This document shows positions 54,588-63,781 of a stretch of 64,000 nt of DNA, one piece after another. A program made the translations under genes and the position numbers. Under the pieces are notes generated by a model. The model was not told the origin of the DNA. It worked only from the letters and a program-made list of their open reading frames with translations, and made no database searches. The DNA is taken from positions 372,001 to 436,000 of the forward strand of contig NZ_JPFV01000011.1 in NCBI RefSeq assembly GCF_000722685.1, given 5' to 3'. Numbering within the stretch: the first letter of the stretch is position 1; each line of letters starts with the position of its first letter. Source of the stretch: Streptococcus mitis. GTDB taxonomy: Bacteria > Bacillota > Bacilli > Lactobacillales > Streptococcaceae.

Positions 54588-54616
54588 ATTATACTGTTAA
54601 AGCTTAGATAATTCAA
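54588..54616 (-). promoter_or_regulatory. Promoter of the ART/antitoxin/SecB operon
   Basis: Minus strand: TTGAAT (54611-54616), 17 bases, TATAAT (54588-54593). Predicted transcript start lies about 22 bases before the ATG. Confidence 0.75.
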
Positions 54617-54824
54617 CTATTACGGGCTTTTTTGAAAAAATTCTAGCGATTTCCAGAACGTAACTGGGCATTCAGGAAATTACCACCTACCTTATTATAC
54701 CGAAATTATCGGATTTTATCCAAATAAAAAGCTTATAAAGTCAGTATTTTTTATTTTTTATCTTATGTTAAATAAAGATAACTTCAAAAAACTTTTGGGC
54801 AAGTGTTGGGCGAAAACCCGTGAT

Positions 54825-54850
54825 TACTCACGGGTTTGTTCTATTCTTCA
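54825..54850. terminator. Hairpin in the gap before the IS200 copy
   Basis: aacccgtga pairs exactly with tcacgggtt over a 4-base loop, with a short T-rich tail on the plus strand. The rest of 54620-54900 shows no gene. Confidence 0.5.
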
Positions 54851-54919
54851 AGAAATCATTTTTTGAAGGATAGGATTGTAATTCCTGGTTCTAATCGTCC
54901 AAAATGCCTGTTTTTGCAA

Positions 54920-55440
54920 AATCATGACCACCCGTCAAACGGGTGGTTTGTACCAGGGCTATAAGCTCAAATTACCAGCCAGCGCCTAAAGACGCTGGCT
55001 TTCACTTTGTTCAAGCCTTATTGCTCTTAACTCGTCACTTGCCTCTTAAAGAGGCTTTAGTATTACTTACCACTATCCCTAAAGGGATCCTCATATTCTT
55101 TTACACTCAATTTATCTAGTGCTATATCATGCTTTTCCTGTTCTTGGATATATTTCTTAATTGTGGCTTCATTGAGTCCCACCGTACTCACATAATAACC
55201 TTCCGCCCTGAAATGCCGATTCCCAAACTTGTACTTGAGGTTGGTGTGCCTGTCCAACATCCTGAGTGTACTTTTACCTTTTAAATAAACCATGAAACTC
55301 GAAACACTTATCCTCGGTGGAATACTTCCTAACATTGGCTTGAACACCTTTATTGTATCGAGTTCGGAGTTTTTTTGGCATAACCTTCGACGCGTACTCG
55401 CATAGCGAGTGATTTTTTTGTCTCGCACCTAGCGGAGCGA
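54920..55440 (-). mobile_element. IS200-family copy 2, internally deleted
   Basis: The flanking hairpins and C-terminal transposase (55063 upward: FGNRHFRAEGYYVSTVGLNE, ATIKKYIQEQ) match copy 1, but the N-terminal HUH region is missing: KVFKPM is joined directly to LGSIPPRISVSSF. It cannot transpose by itself. Confidence 0.75.
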
Positions 55441-55463
55441 AACGGACTAATAGTCACATAATA

Positions 55464-55506
55464 AAACGCATAATTTCAAGTTCAACCTGAGACTATGCGT
55501 TTTTTG
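55464..55506. terminator. Terminator of pezAT
   Basis: aaaacgcata pairs with tatgcgtttt around a loop; T-runs on both strands. It lies 70 bases after the pezT stop. Confidence 0.7.
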
Positions 55507-55579
55507 GTTCTAAAAAATTTTCGCCCACCTTAAACAACTAACAAAAGTTATAAGTAGACTTTATTTTAAAATTCAAACT

Positions 55580-56350
55580 CTAACAACCATTTCGATTAGT
55601 TAAATCTTTCAATCTTTCTTCTCCAGATTTAAGCATCTCTTTCTCGACCTGACTCCACTCCCCAAACAGTAAATCCTGAAGAACGGTTGCTGCTGAAGTT
55701 GTATTTTCTTTTGAATCATATACACAGCTTCTATCTCGTTGGTAAATTTGAATTCTTTCAAAGATAGCTAGTTCTTCCAATTGCCGCGTATTATCAACTA
55801 GATGATTTACAATGAAATCATGGTGTTCTTTTGGAGTTGCGCGTGCTTGATTTGGATTGATAGCGTACAGTTCTTCGTATCGGATAAGGGTGCTCAGATA
55901 GGACAACTTAGGCTTTGCCGCAATTAAGGCTAATTGTACCTCATACCCCTTATTTTTCAAGAGTTGTGCTGTTTTCTTTGGAACATCAACTGTTCGTAAA
56001 GTTCCCTCTATCAAAAGATTGTATCCAAAATGACTCAATTCTGTTACTAAAGACTCTACCATTTTCCCTGCAAAATCTTTGGTGTATTCTACACTATCTT
56101 TGCCATATTCTTGCTGCAGTTCTAAATAGTGTGGATGTTGAGAGCGAAAACTATCGCCATCTATGATAACAATATTTCCTTGAAATTCTTTCTGTTTAAT
56201 ACGATGAATTGTAGTCTTACCAGCACCACTTTGCCCTCCAAGCAAAATCGCTATAGGTTGCTTACTGGACTTTTTTCCTCTTGTCAGAGAACGAAGATTC
56301 CGTGCTAGAGCATGTTTGAATTCACTATCAGTATAATCTTGGATTTCCAT
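55580..56350 (-). CDS. pezT: PezT zeta-type toxin
   Basis: This 256-aa kinase phosphorylates UDP-N-acetylglucosamine, blocking cell-wall synthesis. Walker A is GGQSGAGKTT with Lys45, and Asp66 lies in VIIDGDSF; both key residues of PezT are intact. The start overlaps the pezA stop. The tail ends SGEERLKDLTNRNGC. A decayed second copy of the tail lies at 33.6 kb. Confidence 0.95.
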   Translation of the reverse strand: MEIQDYTDSEFKHALARNLRSLTRGKKSSKQPIAILLGGQSGAGKTTIHRIKQKEFQGNIVIIDGDSFRSQHPHYLELQQEYGKDSVEYTKDFAGKMVESLVTELSHFGYNLLIEGTLRTVDVPKKTAQLLKNKGYEVQLALIAAKPKLSYLSTLIRYEELYAINPNQARATPKEHHDFIVNHLVDNTRQLEELAIFERIQIYQRDRSCVYDSKENTTSAATVLQDLLFGEWSQVEKEMLKSGEERLKDLTNRNGC

Positions 56351-56826
56351 TAGGCTACCATCCGTTTTTCAGAAATCTCTAACATACGTTCAATTCCATC
56401 CAAATAGCCACTATACCTCTCTATTTCATCAAAATTTTCTACTAAATAGATATTCGTATGAATCAAGTCAGATAGATCATCACTCATTAGAATCCAAGGA
56501 TTAGATTCATCATCAATGCTAATTCCCTGACTATCTTGATAACGATAGAGTCGTGATAATAGATTAGCTCCTCTTTCTTTCACAATTTCAATTTTTAAAG
56601 TCAATTCATAATCTTCAACAGGATTGAGCATCTTATCTTCTCCTACAATATCGACATAAGATACATTAAACTTCTGACAAATGATGTCTATTAGTTCCGT
56701 AGAGACTGAACTAGTTCCATTTTCATACCGGCTCAAGCTATTTCGAGAAATTCCTACAATTCGGGCAAAGTCGTCTTGTGTTAAGTCATGTGTTTTACGT
56801 AAGGATTTTATGTTCTTTCCAATCAT
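56350..56826 (-). CDS. pezA: PezA antitoxin and autorepressor
   Basis: A 158-aa protein with an N-terminal XRE helix-turn-helix (LTQDDFARIVGISRNSLSRYENG) and a C-terminal helical domain that binds PezT. It neutralises PezT and represses the operon. ATG is preceded by AAAGGAG, TATAAT lies at 56855-56860, and a long palindrome lies further upstream. Confidence 0.95.
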   Translation of the reverse strand: MIGKNIKSLRKTHDLTQDDFARIVGISRNSLSRYENGTSSVSTELIDIICQKFNVSYVDIVGEDKMLNPVEDYELTLKIEIVKERGANLLSRLYRYQDSQGISIDDESNPWILMSDDLSDLIHTNIYLVENFDEIERYSGYLDGIERMLEISEKRMVA

Positions 56827-56877
56827 GGCAAACTCCTTTTATTTTTATACCACCATTATAACATTTAGAAAAAGTAA

Positions 56878-56897
56878 ATGCACCATTTTTGGTGCAT
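56878..56897. promoter_or_regulatory. PezA operator candidate
   Basis: atgcacca TTTT tggtgcat is a perfect 8-4-8 palindrome over the -35 region of pezA, a fit for PezA autoregulation. It may also act as an A/T-poor terminator for the gene ending at 56897. Confidence 0.65.
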
Positions 56898-57169
56898 TAT
56901 TGGCTGTTTTTCCTAAATCTCTCTAAATTCTTTTCCAATTGTTCCTTATGAAGTTGATTCTTAGCTTCCTTTAATGTGTCGTCCAAAGTTTCTTCTCTAT
57001 AAGTTGCTTCTGTTTTTAGTTGTTGTGATTCTTGATTTGGAGTGAAAATGATATCTAGCAGTCGGTCTATTTTTTCAAGATCTTGGACAGACATATCAGA
57101 TAGTCTATGAATCAGCTTTTTAAATACATCACTATTGTCGTGATTTTTCTTAAAAAATGTTGTAAACAT
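56897..57169 (-). CDS. Tn5252-type hypothetical protein, 90 aa
   Basis: Charged helical protein (FKKNHDNSDVFKKLIHRLSD, later QLHKEQLEKNLERFRKN), probably coiled coil in the C-terminal half. It lies just before pezA in the same direction, as in pneumococcal islands and Tn5252-like elements. Function unknown. Confidence 0.65.
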   Translation of the reverse strand: MFTTFFKKNHDNSDVFKKLIHRLSDMSVQDLEKIDRLLDIIFTPNQESQQLKTEATYREETLDDTLKEAKNQLHKEQLEKNLERFRKNSQ

Positions 57170-57206
57170 CTATAACCTCTCAAAAAAAGCAGCCTATCAG
57201 GACTGC

Positions 57207-57590
57207 TTAGTGTAATTCGGAAATCGCATCATAAATGGACTGCAATTTCTTATTGTCTTTATTCTTTGTGTCGATCAACGTATGTAGCTCTTCAATTTTC
57301 TTTTGACTACTTTGAATATCGCTATTGTTATCTGCAATCAGTCTTTTAAGATGTTGCTGATAACTTGTAGTGATATCTGTCTCTTTTCCTGTTCTAACCT
57401 CTGTAACTTTAGGTTTAGAACTAGAATTTGATTCCGTCACAGGTGCTTGTTTACGCTTTTGAAAAGCTGCTTCATAATTTACATCATTACCTCCTTGATG
57501 ATTTCCAAATAAGGCCGCAATTTTATCTGGATCTTCTTGATTTTCTGATTTACTTTCTAATGGTTGATTAAAAATCCAATCTTTTGTCAT
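57207..57590 (-). CDS. Tn5252-type hypothetical protein, 127 aa
   Basis: Acidic, low-complexity N-terminal half (TKDWIFNQPLESKSENQEDP) and a C-terminal coiled coil (NNSDIQSSQKKIEELHTLI). It overlaps the next small gene by 4 bases. No known function; conserved on streptococcal conjugative elements. Confidence 0.65.
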   Translation of the reverse strand: MTKDWIFNQPLESKSENQEDPDKIAALFGNHQGGNDVNYEAAFQKRKQAPVTESNSSSKPKVTEVRTGKETDITTSYQQHLKRLIADNNSDIQSSQKKIEELHTLIDTKNKDNKKLQSIYDAISELH

Positions 57591-57820
57591 TCACTTATTT
57601 CATCCTTTCTAAATTCAGAATCATCGAATTGTCTTTCTTTACCAAAGGCATGGTCAAGAGCTTCTTCAAAACTCATGTGACTAATGCTTTGACGCCTTTT
57701 GAACGTCGCAAACATCGCTGTCTCCAGTTGCTCTTTGTAAGCAGCGAGTTTTTCTGTCTCTCTTGCTACCTTGCTTTCTTGCCTAGTGACCTTTTCTTCT
57801 AAGCGTTCAATAATGGTCAT
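57587..57820 (-). CDS. Small coiled-coil protein (DUF5965-like), 77 aa
   Basis: MTIIERLEEKVTRQESKVAR and EKLAAYKEQLETAMFATFKR followed by MSFEEALDHAFGKE match a conserved small protein of Tn5252-like elements. It is helical throughout and its function is unknown. It overlaps the 127-aa gene (ATGA). Confidence 0.7.
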   Translation of the reverse strand: MTIIERLEEKVTRQESKVARETEKLAAYKEQLETAMFATFKRRQSISHMSFEEALDHAFGKERQFDDSEFRKDEISE

Positions 57821-57870
57821 ATACTATCCTCCTTCATTCTAATATTAGCTAAAACATCTTGATTTTGTTA

Positions 57871-58956
57871 TCACAATTCTAAACATTGAGAGGTTTGCCT
57901 TACTGGTTGATTCCTCAATGTCTCTTTTGCACTCTCGATCATCAATTGTAAATCTGATTTCTTTTCTCTAAGGACATCATTCCAGTCTACTTTTTCTTTC
58001 CCAGATTCATTATCAGGGAAATCCAGGAAAACAGGAAATCCTGATTGAGATAACTTATCAGAAAAATCTTTTCCTGCATCATCACAATCTACCGCAAGTG
58101 TCAATAAATCAGGATGATTATCAAAATAGCTGGTGGTATCACGAATTGTATTCATCAAAGGCAATAACTTTGAAGGTATTACTGTATCTAAGAATTCCAA
58201 CTTCTGATTTTCTTCAGCTATTAGTCGTAAAGTTTGATAAGCAACAACAGACCTTTTTAATCCCTCCATAGATACCAAACGAACATCAAATAGATTTTGT
58301 TGATGAAGTTCGTAATAGCTCATCAAGTCGATAAACGATTCACAAAAGACCAGTCTATTTGGTTTACCAATGTCAAAGGATATTCCAACATGTCCATGGC
58401 TTCCTTTTAGAATCGTTTTTAACCTCTCTCTTGGAAAAGAGTGATTCTTATATATCCCTTGTAAGCTTGCTGCCTGCAGCTTGTGACGATGATCAAAGCT
58501 TTTAAAAACGATAACAGGTTCAACTGTTTCATTTGTTTTCCAACTGGCTTGTGCTATCAAACCTTGTTGAATCATCTTTTGTACGATTTCTTCTGAAATT
58601 CCTCTACATTCTGTTAAGTAATGTCTGGCCAGACTGCAGTTAGAATCTTCTATTCTCTTTAAAGGATAATAAAATGGTCTCTCTCTATTTTCTTGAACAG
58701 CTTCTTTTTGAAAAGGTTCTTTAGAAAGAAAGGCTAGAGCTTCTTTAAAGGAAATTCCCTTAACAAGTTGAACAAAATCAATGACATCACCTTGAATATC
58801 TCTTGAAAACCATTTAAAAGTATTGGTAGTTGAAAAAATCCGAAATGAATCGTGTTCAGGATGTTCATAGACACTGCTCGAAACTTGTTTAAAGGAGATA
58901 CCTAAACGATTGGCTACATCAAGAATTGAAATTTGCTTACATTCTTCTATTTCCAT
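57871..58956 (-). CDS. Toprim/DUF3991 primase-like protein
   Basis: A 361-aa protein of conjugative elements. The N-terminus resembles a DnaG-type DNA-binding region without a clear zinc site (FKWFSRDIQGDVIDFVQLVKG), the middle is DUF3991 (YPLKRIEDSNCSLARHYLTE), and the C-terminal Toprim carries Glu in LVFCESFIDLMS and DxD in LAVDCDDAGKDF. It may prime the transferred strand after conjugation. It follows the 213-aa gene by 9 bases. Confidence 0.75.
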   Translation of the reverse strand: MEIEECKQISILDVANRLGISFKQVSSSVYEHPEHDSFRIFSTTNTFKWFSRDIQGDVIDFVQLVKGISFKEALAFLSKEPFQKEAVQENRERPFYYPLKRIEDSNCSLARHYLTECRGISEEIVQKMIQQGLIAQASWKTNETVEPVIVFKSFDHRHKLQAASLQGIYKNHSFPRERLKTILKGSHGHVGISFDIGKPNRLVFCESFIDLMSYYELHQQNLFDVRLVSMEGLKRSVVAYQTLRLIAEENQKLEFLDTVIPSKLLPLMNTIRDTTSYFDNHPDLLTLAVDCDDAGKDFSDKLSQSGFPVFLDFPDNESGKEKVDWNDVLREKKSDLQLMIESAKETLRNQPVRQTSQCLEL

Positions 58957-58965
58957 GCAATATCA

Positions 58966-59607
58966 TCATTTTGTTGTAGTATTTGGCAGTGATGGAACAG
59001 ATGAGGATTCTTCCAAAGTTTTGGGAGTGGCCTTATCCAAATCATCTAACCCAGATTTCCAAACCTGCACTTGATTGACCAATAACTTACCTGGTAGTTT
59101 CGAATAAGACAACTTAACCGTTCTGGTTTCTGTCTGATTGGTCTTTGATTGGTTGGCATTCTTTAAATCGGATACATAGGTTACATTATAAGACACCATA
59201 GCAATGGCTTGATTCGTAGTCTGATTGACAAAGATATCAGCTTTTTCAAAATGATAATCCAAAATATAATCCTTATACACTTGGTTCATGGCATCATTTT
59301 GACTTGACAATTCTTGAGAATAAGCTGATTCAGTCATATAAGGTTGAATACGTGTATTATTTTCTCCGAGCTTTTCTTTCGTATAGTACTGTGTCAAAAA
59401 TTCTTTTACAGTATCTGATGACAAAATACTTGCTTTATCTTCTGCTTGTTTGTCCTCTACAAGTTTAGCTGCAGCCAATTCAATCTCTTTACGACTTTGT
59501 TTAGCAGTAGAATGTTGACCAGCAGTATATCCCATCATGAGAATAAAGCTAGTTGCAGCCACTGCTCCAACACTAATTAAGGCTTTAGTTTTGACTTTAT
59601 TTAACAT
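58966..59607 (-). CDS. Membrane-anchored conjugation-type protein, 213 aa
   Basis: One N-terminal transmembrane anchor (ALISVGAVAATSFILMMGY), then an extracytoplasmic helix and NTF2-like region (VKEFLTQYYTKEKLGENN). The overall form resembles VirB8/TcpC-type channel parts; the Ser/Pro/Thr-rich tail (SSSVPSLPNTTTK) is unstructured. It belongs with the Tn5252-like genes downstream. Exact role unknown. Confidence 0.6.
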   Translation of the reverse strand: MLNKVKTKALISVGAVAATSFILMMGYTAGQHSTAKQSRKEIELAAAKLVEDKQAEDKASILSSDTVKEFLTQYYTKEKLGENNTRIQPYMTESAYSQELSSQNDAMNQVYKDYILDYHFEKADIFVNQTTNQAIAMVSYNVTYVSDLKNANQSKTNQTETRTVKLSYSKLPGKLLVNQVQVWKSGLDDLDKATPKTLEESSSVPSLPNTTTK

Positions 59608-60300
59608 CTTAGACCTTCTTTCTATAAAAACTAGGTCAAGAATAACAAAAAGAACTTGTAAGTTTTATCACACCACAACGAAAGGTAATTCCTACATTTC
59701 AGGCGCAAAATCGTACAGTTCAGAGAAAAAAATAAAACTAGCTGTCTTTGAAGTATAATAGACTTATTGGAAAAAAATAAAATGCATACTGTACTATGCT
59801 ATACTATAGTTAAGAAAACTATTTACAAAAGATCATGCAACTAACTTCTGAGAACTTTAAATTATTTATTAGTGTAAAAAAGGACACCTTCCCAACGAAG
59901 ATATCCTGTCTAAATAAAGCTTATAAAACCAAACACTATAAAGGAGGACGTCCAAAAACGCTAAGTCTATAAAAACAGTTGATGCTAAACTTGCGTTATT
60001 TATTCTATTGACCAACTCTACGTCTCCTAGCTTTTGATTTTGGTCTTGGATTAGCGACAGTCACCGAACGATAATATTGGTAGAAGATACTCTTCGTTCT
60101 TCAGGTCTATTTGCCTTAGACAACTTAAAAGCAGCAAGTGTCACTATAGCTATTGATGTCATAGAAAGTCCTATTTCAACGTCCTAAAAGAAACCAAAGT
60201 AAAATTATTCAGGAAAAAAGAGACACACCATGAAGACACAAATCATACTCGATTTAACACCACTTCATGCCTGCTAATTAGTTTTTTAAGAAGGTCATAC
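59608..60300. other. Gap with decayed mobile-element sequence
   Basis: No intact gene. A short stretch (plus strand near 59935) reads HYKGGRPKTLS, like a recombinase or transposase DNA-binding tail, and the remainder contains several stops in all frames. Confidence 0.4.
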
Positions 60301-60302
60301 AC

Positions 60303-60580
60303 ATGATTTTACTCTTTTTAAGAAAGGATAGGTCAAGTTTGCCAGAGCAATCACTTGATTTTCTGTATTTGGATTATTTATGCATTATGAATATTCATAA
60401 TATAACCTTCATTCCTGTTAAAAATTCTAAAAAGCATCTATTGACTGAAGAGGATAAGAAGTTTAATAGAGATACTTGTAATACGTATTAAAATTGAGCA
60501 TTTTAATGCTAAGTATAAAACTTTTCAATTTATGGAATCATCAACTATGAGTTAAAATAATTTTCGAACAAAGGCTGTCC
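60303..60580 (+). pseudogene. IS5-family transposase remnant
   Basis: Reads ITFIPVKNSKKHLLTEEDKK and FNRDTCNTY, then IEHFNAKYKTFQ after a stop, matching the end of IS5-group (IS1381-like) transposases. The motif ggctgtccaaaaaac near 60573 looks like the IS end. Only the C-terminal part survives. Confidence 0.55.
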
Positions 60581-60665
60581 AAAAAACTTGATATAATGCG
60601 TTTTATTATGGGAATATTCATTTCATTTACTCCTGAAATTGAGTTTTTACCCAGACTCATTAATG

Positions 60666-60734
60666 TTATTGATATAATCCAATAATAATGATAATATCAA
60701 ATAGTAATAAAAAAATTTGATAGTATTTTTTCAT
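60666..60734 (-). CDS. shp: SHP short hydrophobic pheromone precursor, 22 aa
   Basis: A 22-codon ORF, MKKYYQIFLLLF then DIIIIIGLYQ, divergent from rgg with 47 bases between starts. SHP pheromones have this form (MKK, hydrophobic run, then an Asp/Glu with Ile repeats; SHP3 matures to DIIIIVGG). The mature peptide would be imported by an oligopeptide permease and bind Rgg. The ribosome site (AGAAAG) is weak. The following DNA contains a short ORF start (AGGAG, MNIPIIKRIIS) cut off by IS debris. Confidence 0.65.
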   Translation of the reverse strand: MKKYYQIFLLLFDIIIIIGLYQ

Positions 60735-60781
60735 AATCTGTCACGCTTTCTAATGATTTTTTATGGTAAATGGAGATAAAT

Positions 60782-61834
60782 ATGATTATAGGTGAAACTT
60801 ATAGAAAAATACGAGAAGGAAAAGGTATTTCTATTTCTTCATTAGCAGGTGCAGAAATTTCAAAGTCTCAAATATCTAGATTTGAATTAGGAGAGACAGA
60901 AATCTCATTTTTTAAATTATTATATCTACTTGAAAAAATAGGTGTAACACTAGAGGAGTTTTTGCTTTCATGTAATAATTATCAGCCTTCAGACTTCAAT
61001 ACCTTGATACGCTTAGTTCAACAGGCTGCATACAATCAAGAAATCAAATCATTACTTAATATGGTAAGCAAAGAGATGGAACTGTTTAGAGAAACCAAAT
61101 CTCATTATCATAAGTTAAACGCTATTTTCATTGAAAGTATTATCTATGGAATTGATAATACTCATCAATTGAGTAATCAAGACACCTCTTATCTTACTAA
61201 TTATTTATTTTCTGTTGAAAACTGGGGATATTACGAAATTCTTATTCTTGGAAATTGTTGTCGAGCAATATTACCAAATTTATTATTTAGATATGCCAAA
61301 GAGGCGCTTAAAAAAGGAAAGTTGTATAGTTCTATACCTAGAAATAAACAAGCTCTCGTTCAATTACTTCTTAATTCACTTCTTATTATGATTGAAAACA
61401 GCTTATATGAGGAAGCTTTATTTTTAGAACAAGCTACTAAGAATATATTATCTAATTCCACAGATTTTTTTGAACAAACTATTCTTTTGTATTTAGAAGG
61501 ATTTTTTGAACTTAAATTTCATCATAATCAAAAATCAATTTTAAAAATAGAAGATGCTTTAAAAATTTTTGAATTATTCAATAAAACATTATACAAAAAT
61601 TATAAAGATTACTACAAAAAAATATTATCATTTTATTACAATGTGGTAATTCCTATTTTGAATAATTGCTTTTTTGAAAAACTTTTTAATTCATCTAAAG
61701 AAATCAATTCCAGCTCTTCAGCAATACTATCCCAACTTGGAATATCAAATAATTTTTCTCTACAAATTGTTTTTAAATATTCATTTTTATTAACTTCACA
61801 ATTTATGTACAATTCATTGATTACTCTTTTTTAG
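60782..61834 (+). CDS. rgg: Rgg/MutR-family transcriptional regulator
   Basis: N-terminal XRE HTH (ISISSLAGAEISKSQISRFE) and a C-terminal TPR-like peptide-binding domain (from about 70). ATG at 60782 has GGAG 6 bases upstream. Rgg regulators bind SHP peptides and control the adjacent shp promoter. The ORF is 350 codons, some 60 longer than a usual Rgg (about 285-300); the extra tail starts after KDYYKK, at an A7 run (61616-61622), and overlaps the M16 gene by 14 bases. A lost base there may have caused the extension. Confidence 0.85.
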   Translation: MIIGETYRKIREGKGISISSLAGAEISKSQISRFELGETEISFFKLLYLLEKIGVTLEEFLLSCNNYQPSDFNTLIRLVQQAAYNQEIKSLLNMVSKEMELFRETKSHYHKLNAIFIESIIYGIDNTHQLSNQDTSYLTNYLFSVENWGYYEILILGNCCRAILPNLLFRYAKEALKKGKLYSSIPRNKQALVQLLLNSLLIMIENSLYEEALFLEQATKNILSNSTDFFEQTILLYLEGFFELKFHHNQKSILKIEDALKIFELFNKTLYKNYKDYYKKILSFYYNVVIPILNNCFFEKLFNSSKEINSSSSAILSQLGISNNFSLQIVFKYSFLLTSQFMYNSLITLF

Positions 61835-62306
61835 CCTTATAAAATAATAGTTCATCAGATAAATCGGATTCATTAACAAGATTGTTCTCCAGTGTTTTAA
61901 TCAATTTTTTCTTATAGATTGTAGGTGTTATAGTTACTATTTTTAGTAAAGTCATATTACTATAAAATATTGGGTATGATACAATACTATATATCCATTG
62001 CTTTTGTGTCCTTAACTTATGGCCTAATAATGAATCTTTAATACCAGTTAACATCGAGTTTAAGATACTTAACATTGCCATTTCATGAGATGATGCTACC
62101 ATACCAGATATATCTAGATACATAGAAATTTCAGAAAGTTCTTGTTGTTTATCTAATTCCGTTAAACCAGTTGAAAAAGCCGGAGAGTTAATTTCTACAG
62201 ATGATCCACTTAAAGGTAACATATTTTCAATACTTATGATTTCACTTTGTAGAAAACTTGGACCAGCAATAGCAATCTGGAATTCTCCTGCTTGAATATT
62301 TTTCAT
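61821..62306 (-). pseudogene. M16-peptidase-like protein C-terminal part, truncated by Tn916
   Basis: The sequence fits the second half of an M16 (insulinase-type) protease: GMVASSHEMAMLSILNSML and later KQWIYSIVSYPIFYS resemble the usual domain-2 block before the RGLAYS motif. No HxxEH zinc motif is present because the N-terminal half is missing. The apparent ATG at 62306 lies next to the Tn916 end, so the 5' part should lie beyond Tn916. M16-like proteins in streptococci can process small peptides. Confidence 0.55.
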
Positions 62307-62482
62307 ATAAACAAAGTATAAATTTCTAATTATCTTTTTATATTTTCTTAAATGCTCGTAAAGCCTTATTCTATGTGCTTTCGAGTATTTTTACTGTAGG
62401 AAGATACTTCACGTTTCTTTGCATATTTCCTCATGTCTTAGCTGTCAGAAGTGGTAAATAAGTAGTAAATTCATTTGTACTA

Positions 62483-63700
62483 CTAAGCAACAAGACGCTC
62501 CTGTTGCTTCTCTTTATTCAAGCGTTTCATTTCTGCCATTGCAGAATCGAATGTTGCATGTGCGTAATAGTTCAGCGTCATGGCTATATTAGCATGTCCC
62601 ATAATGTACTGTAATGCCTTTGGATTCATTCCTGCATTTGCATAGTTGGTACAGAATGTATGTCGCAAACTATGTGGAGTGATGTGTGGCAATTTATCCT
62701 CGTTATACTTATTGTATTTCTTAACAAGACCTTTCATCATGCCGTTGTAATCACTTGCCACTTTTGGATAGTTCTTTCTATTAAGAAAGAGGAAATCACT
62801 ATATCCATCAATCTCAACACGCTTATCATTCTTTCGATTCGCTAACACTCGCTTAAATGCTTGATAGGCTTCTTCAACCATAGGAACTTGACGTTCGCCA
62901 CTTTTGGTCTTTGGTGTTTCAATGTAGTACCCAATTTCAGTATCTCTCAATAGCTGATGGTCTATATTGACAAGACGATTCTCAAAATCTAAATCTGGAA
63001 GTGTCAAACCACCAAACTCTGAAATACGAAGACCTGTTTTTAAGAGTATCAGAATTTCATCATAATTTTTGCTGTAGGTTTTATCAGCTTTTGCAAAGGC
63101 TAACAGTTTTTCTTCCTGTTCTTCTGTTAGTACGGTCTTAGGGACAGTATCATCATCAAGAACTGCTTTCAGTTGAAAGTCAAATGGATTCTTCCGAACA
63201 CAATCATCTTGTATAGCAATATAGAATGAAGCCTTTAAAGAACGTTTGTAGTTATTGATGGTTTGATAAGCATAACCATTTTCACTCATTCTAATAGCCC
63301 ATTCTTTAGCGTCTGATGGCTTAATACTGTCAATACTTCTTACACCTAACTTGTCTTTCTTCAAAATATCCATAAGATATTTGCGTCCAGTTTCAGTGTT
63401 TTTTCTAACCTTTGGTCTTTGAGCGTTCTGTTTTGCGTAAAGCTGGCAGAGTGTCATTTTCTTTCCTACAACATCAATACCATCATGAATGTCTTTCTGT
63501 AACTCTGCGATTTTCTCTCTAAGTGAGATACAATCACGCTTTCCTGCTGGTACTAGGTCTGTAGCCACAAGTTTCCACGAGTAAACAAATTGCGGTTCTC
63601 CAAATGAATCTATATATTTGTATAAGTATCTTCCGTCTTTTCGTTGGCTCTCTCCAGTCTTTAAGATTCGACCTTTATTGTCACGTCTTTTTTCTGACAT
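62483..63700 (-). CDS. int: Tn916 integrase (tyrosine recombinase)
   Basis: A 405-aa integrase that excises and inserts Tn916. N-terminal arm-binding domain (MSEKRRDNKGRILKTGESQR), catalytic Arg in LKTGLRISEFGG, HSLRHTFCTNYA, GHANIAMTLNYYAHA with nucleophile Tyr. It is full length. xis lies 81 bases upstream. Confidence 0.97.
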   Translation of the reverse strand: MSEKRRDNKGRILKTGESQRKDGRYLYKYIDSFGEPQFVYSWKLVATDLVPAGKRDCISLREKIAELQKDIHDGIDVVGKKMTLCQLYAKQNAQRPKVRKNTETGRKYLMDILKKDKLGVRSIDSIKPSDAKEWAIRMSENGYAYQTINNYKRSLKASFYIAIQDDCVRKNPFDFQLKAVLDDDTVPKTVLTEEQEEKLLAFAKADKTYSKNYDEILILLKTGLRISEFGGLTLPDLDFENRLVNIDHQLLRDTEIGYYIETPKTKSGERQVPMVEEAYQAFKRVLANRKNDKRVEIDGYSDFLFLNRKNYPKVASDYNGMMKGLVKKYNKYNEDKLPHITPHSLRHTFCTNYANAGMNPKALQYIMGHANIAMTLNYYAHATFDSAMAEMKRLNKEKQQERLVA

Positions 63701-63781
63701 GGCATTTGCTCCTTTCCTTTATGGAAAGAGCCTTGATACGACTTAATACTATTTTATCATATACAAGACCCTTTGGCGACG

